Assembly: GCF_033344935.1 (NCBI RefSeq)
Contig: NZ_JAWPMM010000001.1
Coordinates: forward strand, 62,001 to 126,000
Reading direction: 5' to 3'
DNA: 64,000 nt
Origin: Reichenbachiella sp.
GTDB lineage: Bacteria > Bacteroidota > Bacteroidia > Cytophagales > Cyclobacteriaceae
This document shows positions 54,796-64,000 of this stretch, one piece after another. The translations under genes were made by a program, and so were the position numbers. The first letter of the stretch is position 1; every line of letters starts with the position of its first letter. The notes under the pieces are model-generated. The model had not been told where the DNA came from and ran no database searches. It saw only the letters and a list, made by a program, of their open reading frames with translations.

Positions 54796-56160
54796 TCAAG
54801 TTAAGAAGTTGTTTATGGTCTTAAACACATTTTGTTTTCCGTTTTTGGTTTCAGTGAGATATTTTCTATCAGATCGGATGAGTAATTTTTTAAACCAGTA
54901 TTCTAGGGGTTGGTCTTCAAAAACAACTTTCTTGAGGTCATTAGATAGCCTAAAAGCTGTTTTGAAAAATTTATTCTGACTGCACCGTATAGCCATTCCT
55001 TGGTCAAGCAAGCCCTGTTCTATTAACCTGAAGGCTTGATAGTGGAGCATGATCCAGATAAAGCGGGCAATAAGCTGGCACTGGAATCTTTCCTGTTTCA
55101 TAGCTTTCATTTTGTCAATTCGGGCTTGTGATTTCCAGGCTTTGAATACAAGTTCGATTTGCCAGCGGGTGCGGTATATGCCTTGAACCTGTGAAGTGGA
55201 AACCCATGCTTTTGGCACATTGGTTATAAATATGTTCAGCCATGCCCTTGTTTTATACTCTTTACTGACCTTGTGTCTACCATGGGCTGCTCTTTCAGCC
55301 CTCAATAAACGTTGTTTGTAAACCTGCTCGGGCACTTTTGCAACAATCATTCGCATCGGCATATCTGCGATTTTCACCTCCAGCTCTAAAGCAGGCAATG
55401 TGTGTTTGTTGAGTTTTCTCAATATGGCAGAAAAGTCGATTGGAGCCTGGTCCACATCCTGAACGCCCCACCTGCTGTTTAAGCGGTTCAGGAAATAAGC
55501 CCCTTGTTGGGAAACATGCTTCAGATAGTGCTGGGTCACATAGCCCAAGTCCCGAACCAAGAGGTCTCCCTTTTCGATATCGCCCAGGGTTTGCCTAGAA
55601 TCTGTTTGATCATTACGGCAGGCTGCCGTCAATTCCAGCCTTTGAGTGACATTGGTAAGCAAATCATATTCATACTGGATACTGATCTGGGCCTTGCTGC
55701 CTTGGCCTCCATGACCTTTGAACGTTTTGGCATAAGCCTCTGGAAGCGTGTACCGTGTAGAATCTTTGACCATCACCCGATTGAACCGCTTAAATTTGTT
55801 TTGTTCAGATGGGTTCAAATTCAGCTGCCCAGCCAGCAATTGGCTAAGCAAAGCACTCATAAATTCGACAGCCTTGATATTGAACCGCTCTTGGACGGCT
55901 TGTTTTGAAATAGACAAACCATGTTGCTCAACAAAACCATTGGCCAGATCCTCAAGGCTCACTTGATCTAGGTACTGATCACAAAAAAGAAGTAGATCAA
56001 GGAACTTAGATGCGTCCAAACGTGACTTACGCTGTACAAAGCCACTCTCCCTGGCCAAAAGATCAAGTTTCTCTTTAGAAAAAATCTTATTTAAACAGCC
56101 TGAAAAACAACTGGCCTTAGCCTCAATTAGTTGTGAAATTTCTTGTCGGTTCTTCCCCAA
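54796..56160 (-). CDS. IS4-family transposase
   Basis: The protein has 454 residues. An N-terminal helical region (LDASKFLDLLLFCDQYLDQ) precedes the DDE domain: first Asp in VMVKDSTRYTLPEAY, second in LLVRDLGYVTQHYL, and the Y-(2)-R-(3)-E-(6)-K signature in YRTRWQIELVFKAWK. This YREK box is diagnostic of IS4 transposases, and the reading frame is uninterrupted. It catalyses cut-and-paste movement of the flanking inverted repeats. The stop codon overlaps the left repeat. Confidence 0.95.
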   Translation of the reverse strand: MGKNRQEISQLIEAKASCFSGCLNKIFSKEKLDLLARESGFVQRKSRLDASKFLDLLLFCDQYLDQVSLEDLANGFVEQHGLSISKQAVQERFNIKAVEFMSALLSQLLAGQLNLNPSEQNKFKRFNRVMVKDSTRYTLPEAYAKTFKGHGGQGSKAQISIQYEYDLLTNVTQRLELTAACRNDQTDSRQTLGDIEKGDLLVRDLGYVTQHYLKHVSQQGAYFLNRLNSRWGVQDVDQAPIDFSAILRKLNKHTLPALELEVKIADMPMRMIVAKVPEQVYKQRLLRAERAAHGRHKVSKEYKTRAWLNIFITNVPKAWVSTSQVQGIYRTRWQIELVFKAWKSQARIDKMKAMKQERFQCQLIARFIWIMLHYQAFRLIEQGLLDQGMAIRCSQNKFFKTAFRLSNDLKKVVFEDQPLEYWFKKLLIRSDRKYLTETKNGKQNVFKTINNFLT

Positions 56161-56179
56161 ACAGTATTTTTGAGAAAGA

Positions 56180-56219
56180 AAAAAGGCAGGTCACTAATAC
56201 ATCAAAAGCCCGCCTTTTT
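56180..56219. terminator. Hairpin inside the IS right end
   Basis: AAAAAGGCAGG and CCCGCCTTTTT pair with one mismatch around an 18-nt loop, with A/T runs on both sides. It lies upstream of the transposase and may block read-in transcription from the flanking GH15 side, a common IS safeguard. Confidence 0.65.
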
Positions 56220-56329
56220 GTTCATTTAAAAATCAAACAAATATGGGGAAGAACACTAGGTATTCCTAACTGGGATACCATGCCCAAACCACAAATTCAG
56301 TCGAGAAAACCTTAGCTTGACGGCTATGG

Positions 56330-56338
56330 CAACAGGTG
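56330..56338. repeat. Target-site duplication, right
   Basis: CAACAGGTG immediately follows the right inverted repeat and matches 54778-54786. Confidence 0.9.
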
Positions 56339-56356
56339 CGGCAAGGAGTATTCCAC

Positions 56357-58141
56357 TTATCTAAAATCAGGCTTATCCAACTTCTTAGCAATTCTATGCG
56401 CAGCATTCAATAGACCTACGTGACTATATGCCTGAGGGAAGTTGCCCCACATGCTGCCATCGTGCTCATTCACATCCTCACTCAAAAGACCCACATGATT
56501 AGAATAACCGACCAAATTATCGAAGTACTCCACGGCTTCATCCACGCGACCCACACAGGCCAAGGCCTCCACATACCAGAAAGCACAAATCAAGAAGGTA
56601 GTTTCGGGCTCACCAAAATCATCCTGATGCTTATATCGATAGAACAAGCCATTGGAAGCTTTCAGGTCTTTCTCCATGGCTTTGAGGTGCTCCTTGGCTC
56701 TATCAGAGTTGTTGTCCAGGTAGCCCATGTTGATCAACTGCAAACAACTGGCATCCATACGATCTGTACCGATCGCCTGACTATAGCCTTTCTTGCTGGC
56801 GCTATAGCACTGCTCAATTTTAGCCTTGGCTATTTTTCCGAGCTTCTGAGCCAGTTTGCCCATTTTTTCATCCTTCAAAACCACTGCGATCTTTTCTGCC
56901 GCCATGCTTCCTGCCCAGTGAAACAAATAAGTATAGCAGTGATGTTGACTCAAGTTTCTAAATTCCCAAAGGCCTGCATCTGTCTGCTCCATGGTTTTTT
57001 CGATCAGCCCAAGTGTCTTGTGAATCAAATCACCAGAGTCGTACCTTTCGGTAAATATGATTCTTTGGTCATAGTATAGCGGAAGCAAAGACAAAAGCAC
57101 CTGTCCGTACACATCATTTTGAATATGTTCATAGGCCTGATTTCCGACTCTGACGGGCTGATTACCCTGATAGCCTTTCAGTTTGGTTTCTATCTCCACC
57201 AAATCTTTCTCTCCTCCAATACCAAACAATGGCTGATAGCGATCATTTTCCGCACTGGTGATATTCATGATGTAGTGGAAGTACTTTTCCAGCTCCTCAA
57301 AGTGACCAATGTGATTGAAGGCATTGAGTGTATAGTAGGTATCACGCATCCAGCAGAATCGATAATCCCAATTTCGGGTAGACCCAGGAGACTCTGGCAA
57401 ACTGGTGGTAGTAGCAGCTACAATAGCGCCAGTATCTTCAAACTGATGAATCTTGAGCGTAAGCGCCGAGCGAATGGCAGCCTTCTGATAGAAGTTGGCA
57501 ATACTCGCTGTCTTCACCCATTTGTGCCAATAGTTGACCGTACGGTTCAAGAATAGCTCCGCGGTCTCTTTCAAATCTGTTTCCAATGGAGGCCCGAAGG
57601 TCAATACCAAATACTTAGTTTCGTTTAGGACAAACTCCTGATCTTTCATCAAATAGCTCAATGAGATGTTGGTAGTCAGTCGTACCTGAGATTCTAATCC
57701 TATATAGCGGATATGGTTGCTTCCCATGCTTCGTTCTGGACGGGTATTGCCATAATCACCTACCGGGTCACAGACCACTTTGATGTTTGGATGCTCAGAT
57801 ATCGGCTCGATCTTTCTTATCAGCATCAACGGCTTATAGCTGCGCTCAAATTGCAAATATCTTGGCGCAAAATCCGTGACTCTATACTTTCCAGTGGAGC
57901 TTGTTATTTCTGTGCATAGCACATTGGTATTTTCCAGATAATATTGTTTCGAATCATAATCACCCTCCACAGGTAAAGCTGAAAACTCACCTCCCTTTTC
58001 ATCGTCGATCAGATTGCCGAAAATGAAACTGCTGTCGAATCTCGGCCAACACATCCAAGCGATGTTGGTATCTGTTTTGATGTGAGCGGTATATGCACAG
58101 TTGCCAATTACACCATAGTCATAGGTATGTCTATTATCCAT
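56357..58141 (-). CDS. Glycoside hydrolase family 15 protein
   Basis: The protein has 594 residues with no signal peptide. An N-terminal beta-sandwich (YDYGVIGNCAYTAHI, WMCWPRFDSSFIFGNLID) is followed by the (alpha/alpha)6 barrel, with RNWDYRFCWMRDTYYTL, and near the C-terminus SEDVNEHDGSMWGNFPQAYSHVGLL. These segments match the bacterial GH15 group that includes trehalases and glucoamylase-like enzymes. Cytoplasmic GH15 proteins often act on trehalose or maltose-type substrates; which one applies here is not readable. Its 3' end lies 28 bp from the IS element, but the coding sequence is intact. Confidence 0.9.
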   Translation of the reverse strand: MDNRHTYDYGVIGNCAYTAHIKTDTNIAWMCWPRFDSSFIFGNLIDDEKGGEFSALPVEGDYDSKQYYLENTNVLCTEITSSTGKYRVTDFAPRYLQFERSYKPLMLIRKIEPISEHPNIKVVCDPVGDYGNTRPERSMGSNHIRYIGLESQVRLTTNISLSYLMKDQEFVLNETKYLVLTFGPPLETDLKETAELFLNRTVNYWHKWVKTASIANFYQKAAIRSALTLKIHQFEDTGAIVAATTTSLPESPGSTRNWDYRFCWMRDTYYTLNAFNHIGHFEELEKYFHYIMNITSAENDRYQPLFGIGGEKDLVEIETKLKGYQGNQPVRVGNQAYEHIQNDVYGQVLLSLLPLYYDQRIIFTERYDSGDLIHKTLGLIEKTMEQTDAGLWEFRNLSQHHCYTYLFHWAGSMAAEKIAVVLKDEKMGKLAQKLGKIAKAKIEQCYSASKKGYSQAIGTDRMDASCLQLINMGYLDNNSDRAKEHLKAMEKDLKASNGLFYRYKHQDDFGEPETTFLICAFWYVEALACVGRVDEAVEYFDNLVGYSNHVGLLSEDVNEHDGSMWGNFPQAYSHVGLLNAAHRIAKKLDKPDFR

Positions 58142-58312
58142 GTTTCTGGGATTAGAATTTCAAGAAAATTAGTTTTTGGATCGTGCGCTGTGAGATTGAA
58201 TAATAATCTGGCCAATTCAATCAATACGCTAAAATGATGAAATATTATCAATTAATGCCATAAATATTGCAACTTTGTTCAGCGAAAATTCACATTTATT
58301 AATAAACACACA

Positions 58313-59068
58313 ATGAGAAAGAAAATAGTAGCGGGAAACTGGAAGATGAATAATGACCTGGTGGCGGGTAAAAAATTAGCACAAGAAGTGCTGGACAAAG
58401 CCACAGGAAACGAAGAAGCGCAGATCGTTTTGGGCACGCCGTTCATCCATTTGACTGCTTTAGCGGAAACTGTAGTTGGGAAAAAAGGAATTGAAGTAGC
58501 AGCACAAAATTGTAGCGACAAAGCTTCCGGTGCCTACACTGGTGAGACCTCAGCGGAGATGATCAAGTCTACTGGCGTCAACTATGTCATATTAGGGCAC
58601 AGCGAAAGAAGAGAATACTTCAACGAAACCAATGCTGAATTAGCAGCAAAATTAGATTTGGCGCTAGCCAACGGTTTGACTCCAATATTCTGCTGTGGTG
58701 AGCCGCTTGAAATCAGAGAAGCGGATACGCAGTATGATTATGTCAAACAGCAATTGACTGAAAGCTTGTTTCACTTATCTGATGAGGACTTTGCTAAAAT
58801 TGTAATTGCTTACGAACCAATTTGGGCGATCGGTACGGGCAAAACAGCCACATCAGCACAAGCGCAGGAAATGCATGCCGAATTGAGAAGTCACTTGGCT
58901 AGCAAGTTTGGACAATCCGCTGCAGACGCCTGCCCTATTCTTTATGGAGGTAGCTGTAAGCCATCAAATGCCAAAGAAATCTTCGAAGGAGCAGATGTAG
59001 ATGGTGGTTTGATCGGCGGAGCATCTTTGAATGCAGATGACTTTTTAGCGATAGTCAACTCATTCTAA
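58313..59068 (+). CDS. tpiA: Triosephosphate isomerase
   Basis: The protein has 251 residues. Catalytic residues are clear: Lys11 in AGNWKMNN, His96 in VILGHSERR and Glu168 in [11 protein letters not shown], with the phosphate loop [11 protein letters not shown] and [13 protein letters not shown]. It interconverts DHAP and glyceraldehyde-3-phosphate. It is followed 28 bp later by a DUF6150-like gene and then prmA, an apparent operon. Confidence 0.98.
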   Translation: MRKKIVAGNWKMNNDLVAGKKLAQEVLDKATGNEEAQIVLGTPFIHLTALAETVVGKKGIEVAAQNCSDKASGAYTGETSAEMIKSTGVNYVILGHSERREYFNETNAELAAKLDLALANGLTPIFCCGEPLEIREADTQYDYVKQQLTESLFHLSDEDFAKIVIAYEPIWAIGTGKTATSAQAQEMHAELRSHLASKFGQSAADACPILYGGSCKPSNAKEIFEGADVDGGLIGGASLNADDFLAIVNSF

Positions 59069-59096
59069 TTAGTGAATTAAGCAACATTCTCCCGTT

Positions 59097-59432
59097 ATGA
59101 TTTCATTTATAATTTCGCTGTTGATATGGAGCTGGGGTGATACACCTACTTCAGCCCAAATTGACCCTTGTGAAATTTATGGCAAGGTTTATATCGAGCC
59201 TAATCCCCGCTTTGCTCATTTTCGAGTTTATGAAGATGAATCGGAAGCTTTTGCAGACATTATCATTTTCGTAGAAGAAAATTCTTTGTTTGCCGATGAG
59301 GTAGGTCACTGGTCTTTTGTGGAAGACCGAGATTTTGCTGATGTTTACATATACTTTGAAAAAGACAGAAACATGGCGGACTTTTCGGTATACTATACCG
59401 AGTATGCTTCCTTCGCCGGCTGCAATAGATAA
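59097..59432 (+). CDS. Secreted DUF6150-like protein
   Basis: The protein has 111 residues. The signal peptide ends near TPTSAQ. The mature part is a chain of short strands with a recurring FAD or MAD element: HFRVYEDESEAFADIIIF, DRDFADVYIYFEKD, RNMADFSVYYTEYASFAGC. I recognise this as DUF6150, a small Bacteroidota family without known function. The repeats suggest a regular beta structure. Its stop is immediately followed by the prmA ATG, so it is co-expressed with prmA. Confidence 0.75.
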   Translation: MISFIISLLIWSWGDTPTSAQIDPCEIYGKVYIEPNPRFAHFRVYEDESEAFADIIIFVEENSLFADEVGHWSFVEDRDFADVYIYFEKDRNMADFSVYYTEYASFAGCNR

Positions 59433-60266
59433 ATGACCTTTACCAAAATAATATTCCAAACTAACCGAGAATTCGCTGATATCTTAACTGCGGAATTAGC
59501 CGAAATGGGCTTCGATACTTTTGAAGAAACTGAAAAAGGAATTGACGCCTATATTCTTACCGAACGATACGCCAGTCGATCGATTGCTGAAATGGTAGAT
59601 AAATACAAATCGCTGGCCTCGATCGAGTACAAAGTAGAAACCATAGAGAAAGAGAACTGGAACGAAGAGTGGGAAAAGAACTATGATCCAATTACTGTAG
59701 ACAGTCGTTGTAGAGTAAGAGCCACTTTTCACGAACCAGACGATTCTTATGATCACGAAATTGTAATCACTCCCAAAATGTCTTTTGGCACAGGCCATCA
59801 CGCCACTACGCAAGGTATGCTGGAGTTGCAATTAGACAATTCCTTTGAAGGAAAGTCTGTGTTAGATGTAGGGTCCGGCACGGGGATTTTGGCGATCATG
59901 GCCTCAAAACTTGGTGCCACCTATGTAGAAGCCACCGATATTGACCAATGGTGTGTGGAAAATGGTTTAGAAAATTTCCAGCTCAATGGCCTTCAAAATA
60001 TTGATTATCACAAAGGAGCCATTAGTACACTCGAATTGAACAAATCGAAATATGATGTGGTCATAGCCAACATCAACAAGAATGTGCTCTTAGAAGAAAT
60101 GTCTTATTATGCGAGTCTGCTTGAAAAAGGAGGCCAATTATTTCTAAGCGGCTTTTATGAAGAAGATATCCCAGATATAAAAAATAGCACCGATTCTTAT
60201 AATCTTTTGCTTGAAAAATCAGTTATTAAAGATAACTGGACGGCGTTGATGTTCAGTAAATACTGA
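59433..60266 (+). CDS. prmA: PrmA: ribosomal protein L11 methyltransferase
   Basis: The protein has 277 residues. The N-terminal substrate-recognition domain (about 1-95) has the family's NWNEEWEKNYDPI. The SAM-binding domain has FGTGHHATTQGMLEL and motif I VLDVGSGTGILAIMASKLGA, followed by VIANINKNVLLEEM (NPPY-like position). It trimethylates L11. It is contiguous with the DUF6150 gene and followed after 63 bp by the large secreted protein. Confidence 0.95.
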   Translation: MTFTKIIFQTNREFADILTAELAEMGFDTFEETEKGIDAYILTERYASRSIAEMVDKYKSLASIEYKVETIEKENWNEEWEKNYDPITVDSRCRVRATFHEPDDSYDHEIVITPKMSFGTGHHATTQGMLELQLDNSFEGKSVLDVGSGTGILAIMASKLGATYVEATDIDQWCVENGLENFQLNGLQNIDYHKGAISTLELNKSKYDVVIANINKNVLLEEMSYYASLLEKGGQLFLSGFYEEDIPDIKNSTDSYNLLLEKSVIKDNWTALMFSKY

Positions 60267-60329
60267 TAAAGCCCTTAGCATATCGCCATCGGTTTACTAT
60301 CTTTAGCCGTTGATTCAGAATAGCATTGA

Positions 60330-63300
60330 ATGGTCTGGCATAGGCGTATATATTTTCTTCTTTTTTTCACCCTTTATACAGGAATAGCGCAAGCACAATA
60401 CTTCAGGTTTTCACCTGAACCAGATCAGTTTGTAGAAGATGTGGTTCGCAATATATCTGGCATTGGAACAGAACCGGCTGAAAAAGTATCTTATGACTTT
60501 CGAAACGTCTGGACTTCGCAACTCACAGACGATCAAAAGGCTTCGATCATAGCGCTTTGTACGAAAATGGAAGATCGCCGATTTGGCACTCGCCCCTATC
60601 ACGAATACTTCTTCAGCCTAATTACCTATGCGCTAACACAAGAAAACATCAGCACAGATCAGATGTCTGAAATTCTGAATGTCTGTCATTACGCCGTTGA
60701 TCATTTTCATAAGGACGAAGTTTCTGAGTTTTTCAAATCTCTCACCTTCTTCTTTGCTCGAGGGGCGCTGTATCACTCTCACTACAACAAGTTGTCTACC
60801 ACCGGTGGTTCATACAAAGTGGTCTTGCTCGAAGAGTCACTTCCAGAGCCTAAGCCCGAGGAGACGGAAGAAATAGTAGAAGAAGAATTTATCTCTGAAG
60901 ATGAAATTGAAGAACCGCAGGAAAAAGAATATGTTGAAGAAGATACTGGCTCCGATGATTGGGGTTCGGACGACGGATGGGGCAGCGATGATGGATGGGG
61001 TTCTGACGATGGATGGGGCAGTGACGACAGCTGGGGCAGCGTTGACAGCTATGGAAGTGATGATAGCTTTAGCGACGAAGTCGGAGAAGAAACCTATGAG
61101 GAAGAAAAGAAACCTTTGGTTCTAGAGCGTCAGACTTTTTCTCTTGAAAAAGTGGATCATGTAGCGGAAATGCAAAACAATGATAAAGATCCCGTACTAG
61201 CAGGTCCTGCCTTACAGCTTTCAGGCATCGATTTCAAAATTTCAACTCCATACGATACCTTATCCATTACCAATGCATCGGGTACATTCCTCATTAAGGA
61301 TCAAATCTTCGTCGGAACATCCGGAGAGGTAGATTGGCCAGATGATCTTCGAGGCACAGATGGCGCAGTGGTCAATTTAGAAGGCTATTCCTTCAATGTG
61401 AGAATTCCAAGATTACGTACATCGAGAGCAAAACTCAAATACCCTGAGCTATTTAGTGGAGAGGCACCTGGAGCATTCACTTTCAAAAGTGGAAAGCGAC
61501 TAGCCCATGAAGAAAAAGTATATCCGCAATTCATTTCTCACTATTCAGATTTGGAATTAACACTTCCAGATAAACACTTAAAGTATAAAGGTGGGTTTGC
61601 CATGAAAGGAGCTAGAAAATTTGGTACTTCTGTTTCAAAAACACCTTCTGTACTAGAAGGCGCAAGCAAAGGGAGATCCTTCAAGTCCGAAGCCGTGGAA
61701 TATGCTTTTAAAGACTCTCTGATTTTATCGGACCAATCAGCGTTTGTGCTATATCATGGCGAAGATTCTATTTATCATCATATGGTTCGGTTTGATTATG
61801 ATCAAGCCATTTCAAAGCTCACGCTACTCAAGGATAAAGGTGAATACAAAAACACCTATTACTACTCCTCGTTTTTCAAACTTGAGTTTAAGGCAGATAT
61901 GCTGCAATGGGCATTGGAATCAGACAGTATCAATATTTCAATATTAAATGCCAAAAATCGAGTACCCGCTTTGTTTGAATCAGAAGAGTATTTTAATCCG
62001 CTCAGGTACAAAAAAATGACCGGCATGTATGAGTTTCATCCTTTGCGTGCAGTGGTAGAATTCGCAAGATTAGTTCAAAGTTCTGAGTACAATTTGTTGG
62101 AAATGCAGGAGCACTTTGGTCTTAAACCGGAGCTCGCCCGATCGGCTATGATCTTCCTAAAACAAAACAACTATATCCTTTTTGACGAAGAAAATCAACA
62201 AATTAAAGTATTAAGAAAGGCCTTCCATTATGTGATGGCCTATACCCGCCAAAAGGACTTTGACAACATTCTGATCTCTTCTCTTAACCCTCAAGGTGCA
62301 AACGCCACATTAAACTTTGAGACTGGTGAAATGGATGTTCAGGGAGTCAGCAAAATCGTAGTTACGCCTGATGAGGATGTTCGCATCACGCCTGACTCCA
62401 GCAGAATCACGCTGCTTCAGGATAAGAATATGAAATTTAGTGGAGGTGTAAACGCAGGTGACTTCAGCTATCAGGGAAAAGAATTTTTCTTTAATTATGA
62501 TGAGTACCTGATTGAAATGCCTGTAATTGACTCTATGAGAATTCAGGTAGACTTTCATGATGGAGAGGATGAAGAAAAAACTTCATTAAGCAATCATCTG
62601 ACCCAAACCTCAGGCACACTGTATATTAACCATCCCAAAAATAAAGCTGGGGTAAGAAATTTTGCACAGTATCCTTTCTTTGTTTCGGACTCAGAAGCCA
62701 TTGTATATTTCGACGGGCCGGGCATTTTGGATGGAGCATATGATAAGTCAATCTACTTTGTGGTACCTCCATTTGAAATGGATAGCATCAATAGAGATGA
62801 CCCAGCTGGTATTGCTTTCAAAGGAACTTTCATTACTGGAGGAATTATACCCCCAATTGAAGAAAATCTCGTGATTATGCCAGACAGGTCTTTAGGGTTT
62901 GAACACATCATTCCTTCAGAAGGATACCCGCTGTACAAAGGGGAAGGAATCCTTTACGACAGTTTGACCCTGAGTGCAGATGGTTTAAGAGCCGATGGGC
63001 GAATAGATTATCGGACCACCACCGTTAATTCCGATGATTTTATATTCTATATGGATTCTGTATCCGCAGTTGGCCAGGAAGGAGTGATTCGTGAAGGAAA
63101 AATGGATTTGGCTTCGTATCCAGAAGCCGTGTTGGCTGATTACAAAATGCTTTGGAAACCACTCAAAGACAGCATGTATATCGCCAATAGAAATGAACCT
63201 TTCCAATTTTATAATTCAACGGCCTCATTAGATGGAAAGGCAAATATTACTGCCGGGGGAGTCTACGGATCTGGCACCATGTTATCCAGAGGGTCAAAGT

Positions 63301-64000
63301 CTATTTCAAATGAATTTCATTTTAGTCAAACTGAGTATTCAGGACGGCATGCAGAATTCGAAATTCTGACCGATAACCCAGACAAGCCTGCGATGAAAGG
63401 CGATGACATTGCGCTCAATTTTGACTTGTTCGAAAATATCGCCACCGTAAGGCCAGAGCAAGAAGGTGTAGCAGCAATCAGTTTCCCTTATGCTCAGATG
63501 AAAACGTCTATAACCGAGGCTACGTGGTATTTAGATTCGGACCGAATTGCCATGGTTAAGCCAGACGAAGTAGATATCATGTCTTCGTATTTCTATACTA
63601 CTCGTGAGGAACTGGATTCCCTGGCTTTCAATGCTACTAACGCTATTTACGACATCAACACCTTTGAGCTTAATGTACAAGGCATTCCCTATATCAAAGT
63701 AGCTGATGCAGAAATTATACCTGATAATAATGAAACCACCATTTACGAGAATGCGGTGCTTAGAACTTTTGAAAATGCCAAGTTGAAAATTGATACGCTT
63801 AATGGGTATCACAATTTGTTTGATGGCAATATCACAATTATTTCCAGTAAGAAATTTGAAGGCTACGCTACCTACGAATTGGTCAATGCTGCTCAAGACA
63901 CCTTTGCGATCAAGTTTGACAGTTTTGAGCTCAAAGGATTTCAAGTTGGAAGAAATGAATACGATAGCATGACTGTTTCCGGCGGAACGGTATTAGAATC
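60330..64000 (+). CDS. Giant secreted protein of unknown function, cut by window end
   Basis: An open frame of 1223 codons starts at ATG 60330 and has no stop before position 64000. A signal peptide (MVWHRRIYFLLFFTLYTGIAQA) precedes a helical segment (about 25-180). An acidic low-complexity stretch with DDGWGS repeats follows at about 208-249. A long beta-rich region comes next, with many short strands (KGTFITGGIIPPIEENLVIMP, LSADGLRADGRIDY) and a helical insert near 590-640 (HFGLKPELARSAMIFLKQNNYILF). I recognise no family. It is probably exported and structural or adhesin-like. Gene order suggests the same transcript as tpiA-DUF6150-prmA. Confidence 0.85.
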   Translation, partial: MVWHRRIYFLLFFTLYTGIAQAQYFRFSPEPDQFVEDVVRNISGIGTEPAEKVSYDFRNVWTSQLTDDQKASIIALCTKMEDRRFGTRPYHEYFFSLITYALTQENISTDQMSEILNVCHYAVDHFHKDEVSEFFKSLTFFFARGALYHSHYNKLSTTGGSYKVVLLEESLPEPKPEETEEIVEEEFISEDEIEEPQEKEYVEEDTGSDDWGSDDGWGSDDGWGSDDGWGSDDSWGSVDSYGSDDSFSDEVGEETYEEEKKPLVLERQTFSLEKVDHVAEMQNNDKDPVLAGPALQLSGIDFKISTPYDTLSITNASGTFLIKDQIFVGTSGEVDWPDDLRGTDGAVVNLEGYSFNVRIPRLRTSRAKLKYPELFSGEAPGAFTFKSGKRLAHEEKVYPQFISHYSDLELTLPDKHLKYKGGFAMKGARKFGTSVSKTPSVLEGASKGRSFKSEAVEYAFKDSLILSDQSAFVLYHGEDSIYHHMVRFDYDQAISKLTLLKDKGEYKNTYYYSSFFKLEFKADMLQWALESDSINISILNAKNRVPALFESEEYFNPLRYKKMTGMYEFHPLRAVVEFARLVQSSEYNLLEMQEHFGLKPELARSAMIFLKQNNYILFDEENQQIKVLRKAFHYVMAYTRQKDFDNILISSLNPQGANATLNFETGEMDVQGVSKIVVTPDEDVRITPDSSRITLLQDKNMKFSGGVNAGDFSYQGKEFFFNYDEYLIEMPVIDSMRIQVDFHDGEDEEKTSLSNHLTQTSGTLYINHPKNKAGVRNFAQYPFFVSDSEAIVYFDGPGILDGAYDKSIYFVVPPFEMDSINRDDPAGIAFKGTFITGGIIPPIEENLVIMPDRSLGFEHIIPSEGYPLYKGEGILYDSLTLSADGLRADGRIDYRTTTVNSDDFIFYMDSVSAVGQEGVIREGKMDLASYPEAVLADYKMLWKPLKDSMYIANRNEPFQFYNSTASLDGKANITAGGVYGSGTMLSRGSKSISNEFHFSQTEYSGRHAEFEILTDNPDKPAMKGDDIALNFDLFENIATVRPEQEGVAAISFPYAQMKTSITEATWYLDSDRIAMVKPDEVDIMSSYFYTTREELDSLAFNATNAIYDINTFELNVQGIPYIKVADAEIIPDNNETTIYENAVLRTFENAKLKIDTLNGYHNLFDGNITIISSKKFEGYATYELVNAAQDTFAIKFDSFELKGFQVGRNEYDSMTVSGGTVLE
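60951..61075 (+). repeat. In-frame tandem repeats encoding SDDGWG units
   Basis: About seven units of 15-18 bp (GATGATGGATGGGG-like) encode Ser-Asp-Asp-Gly-Trp-Gly with later Ser, Tyr and Phe variants. The units differ at third positions, so they are held by protein selection, not fresh slippage. They form an acidic, aromatic-dotted linker in the giant secreted protein. Confidence 0.85.

Larger units (their letters stand above)
54787..56329 (-). mobile_element. IS4-family insertion sequence, 1543 bp, complete
   Basis: Terminal inverted repeats of 19 bp lie at 54787-54805 (CCATAGCCGTCAAGTTAAG) and 56311-56329, differing at one position. They are flanked by a 9-bp direct repeat, CAACAGGTG. One intact transposase of 454 residues reads leftward, its stop codon within the left repeat. 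Perfect target duplication and an intact gene indicate a recent insertion. Joining the flanks restores a hairpin GCCGCA-ACAGG-TGCGGC just after the GH15 stop, so the element landed in the loop of a probable terminator. Confidence 0.93.

Noticed and set aside
56420-57079. 219-codon plus-strand frame opposite the GH15 gene
   Set aside because: The minus strand encodes conserved GH15 motifs throughout; the antisense frame shows no domain and is a shadow.
60951-61075. Nucleotide microsatellite
   Set aside because: Third codon positions vary while the Ser-Asp-Asp-Gly-Trp-Gly pattern is kept, so it is a protein repeat.

Overview
The window reads as a chromosome segment of a free-living Bacteroidota, most likely a Cytophagales-type gliding or marine bacterium. 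The evidence is a SusC/SusD pair, a secreted protease with a type IX secretion (T9SS) C-terminal sorting domain, TPR sensor kinases with an AraC-type output, the his gene order of this phylum, -7 elements of the TAnnTTTG type, and moderate GC content. The genus cannot be fixed from sequence alone. I saw no rRNA, tRNA or CRISPR array.

Region 1 (about 1-25,040) is an accessory catabolic locus best explained as use of hydroxyproline and proline-rich peptides, such as collagen or gelatin fragments. Next to an AraC regulator lie a complete trans-4-hydroxy-L-proline route (epimerase with a Cys/Cys pair, FAD D-hydroxyproline dehydrogenase, DHDPS-like deaminase, 2-oxoglutarate semialdehyde dehydrogenase) and a trans-3-hydroxy-L-proline route (Cys/Thr dehydratase paralogue, ornithine cyclodeaminase-like reductase). 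They are accompanied by a DUF885 peptidase lipoprotein, a SusC/SusD importer, a giant subtilase with T9SS signal, an Xaa-Pro aminopeptidase and an S37-type lipoprotein peptidase. Together these would cleave, import, hydrolyse and oxidise such peptides to 2-oxoglutarate and proline.

Region 2 (25,073-37,487, mostly minus strand) holds a MazF/ribbon-helix-helix pair, a voltage-gated-type K+ channel, an NTF2-like secreted protein, and the complete histidine operon hisGDCBHAF-hisIE. The operon is preceded by a leader peptide with four histidines (HHLHH) and an intrinsic terminator, a classical attenuator. A ZIP transporter, a methyltransferase and ApbE follow upstream of it.

Region 3 (37,733-48,585) is housekeeping: ruvB, queG, an M3 oligopeptidase, a MATE exporter with a short leader ORF, acetyl-CoA synthetase, purM and an outer-membrane barrel protein.

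Region 4 (48,806-54,470) is the most unusual part. It is a duplicated two-gene cassette in which a small signal-less beta-rich protein of 129-130 residues is translationally coupled to a TPR sensor kinase. One kinase is a hybrid with receiver and AraC-type HTH; the other ends at the kinase domain. The two small proteins are about half identical. An IS4-type element follows, with 19-bp inverted repeats and a 9-bp target duplication, inserted into a hairpin between converging genes.

Region 5 (56,357-64,000) holds a GH15 enzyme, tpiA, a DUF6150-like secreted protein, prmA and the first 1223 codons of a giant secreted protein with acidic Ser-Asp-Asp-Gly-Trp-Gly repeats that runs off the window. 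Several 75-135 bp palindromic intergenic repeats of two related families are scattered through regions 1-3.
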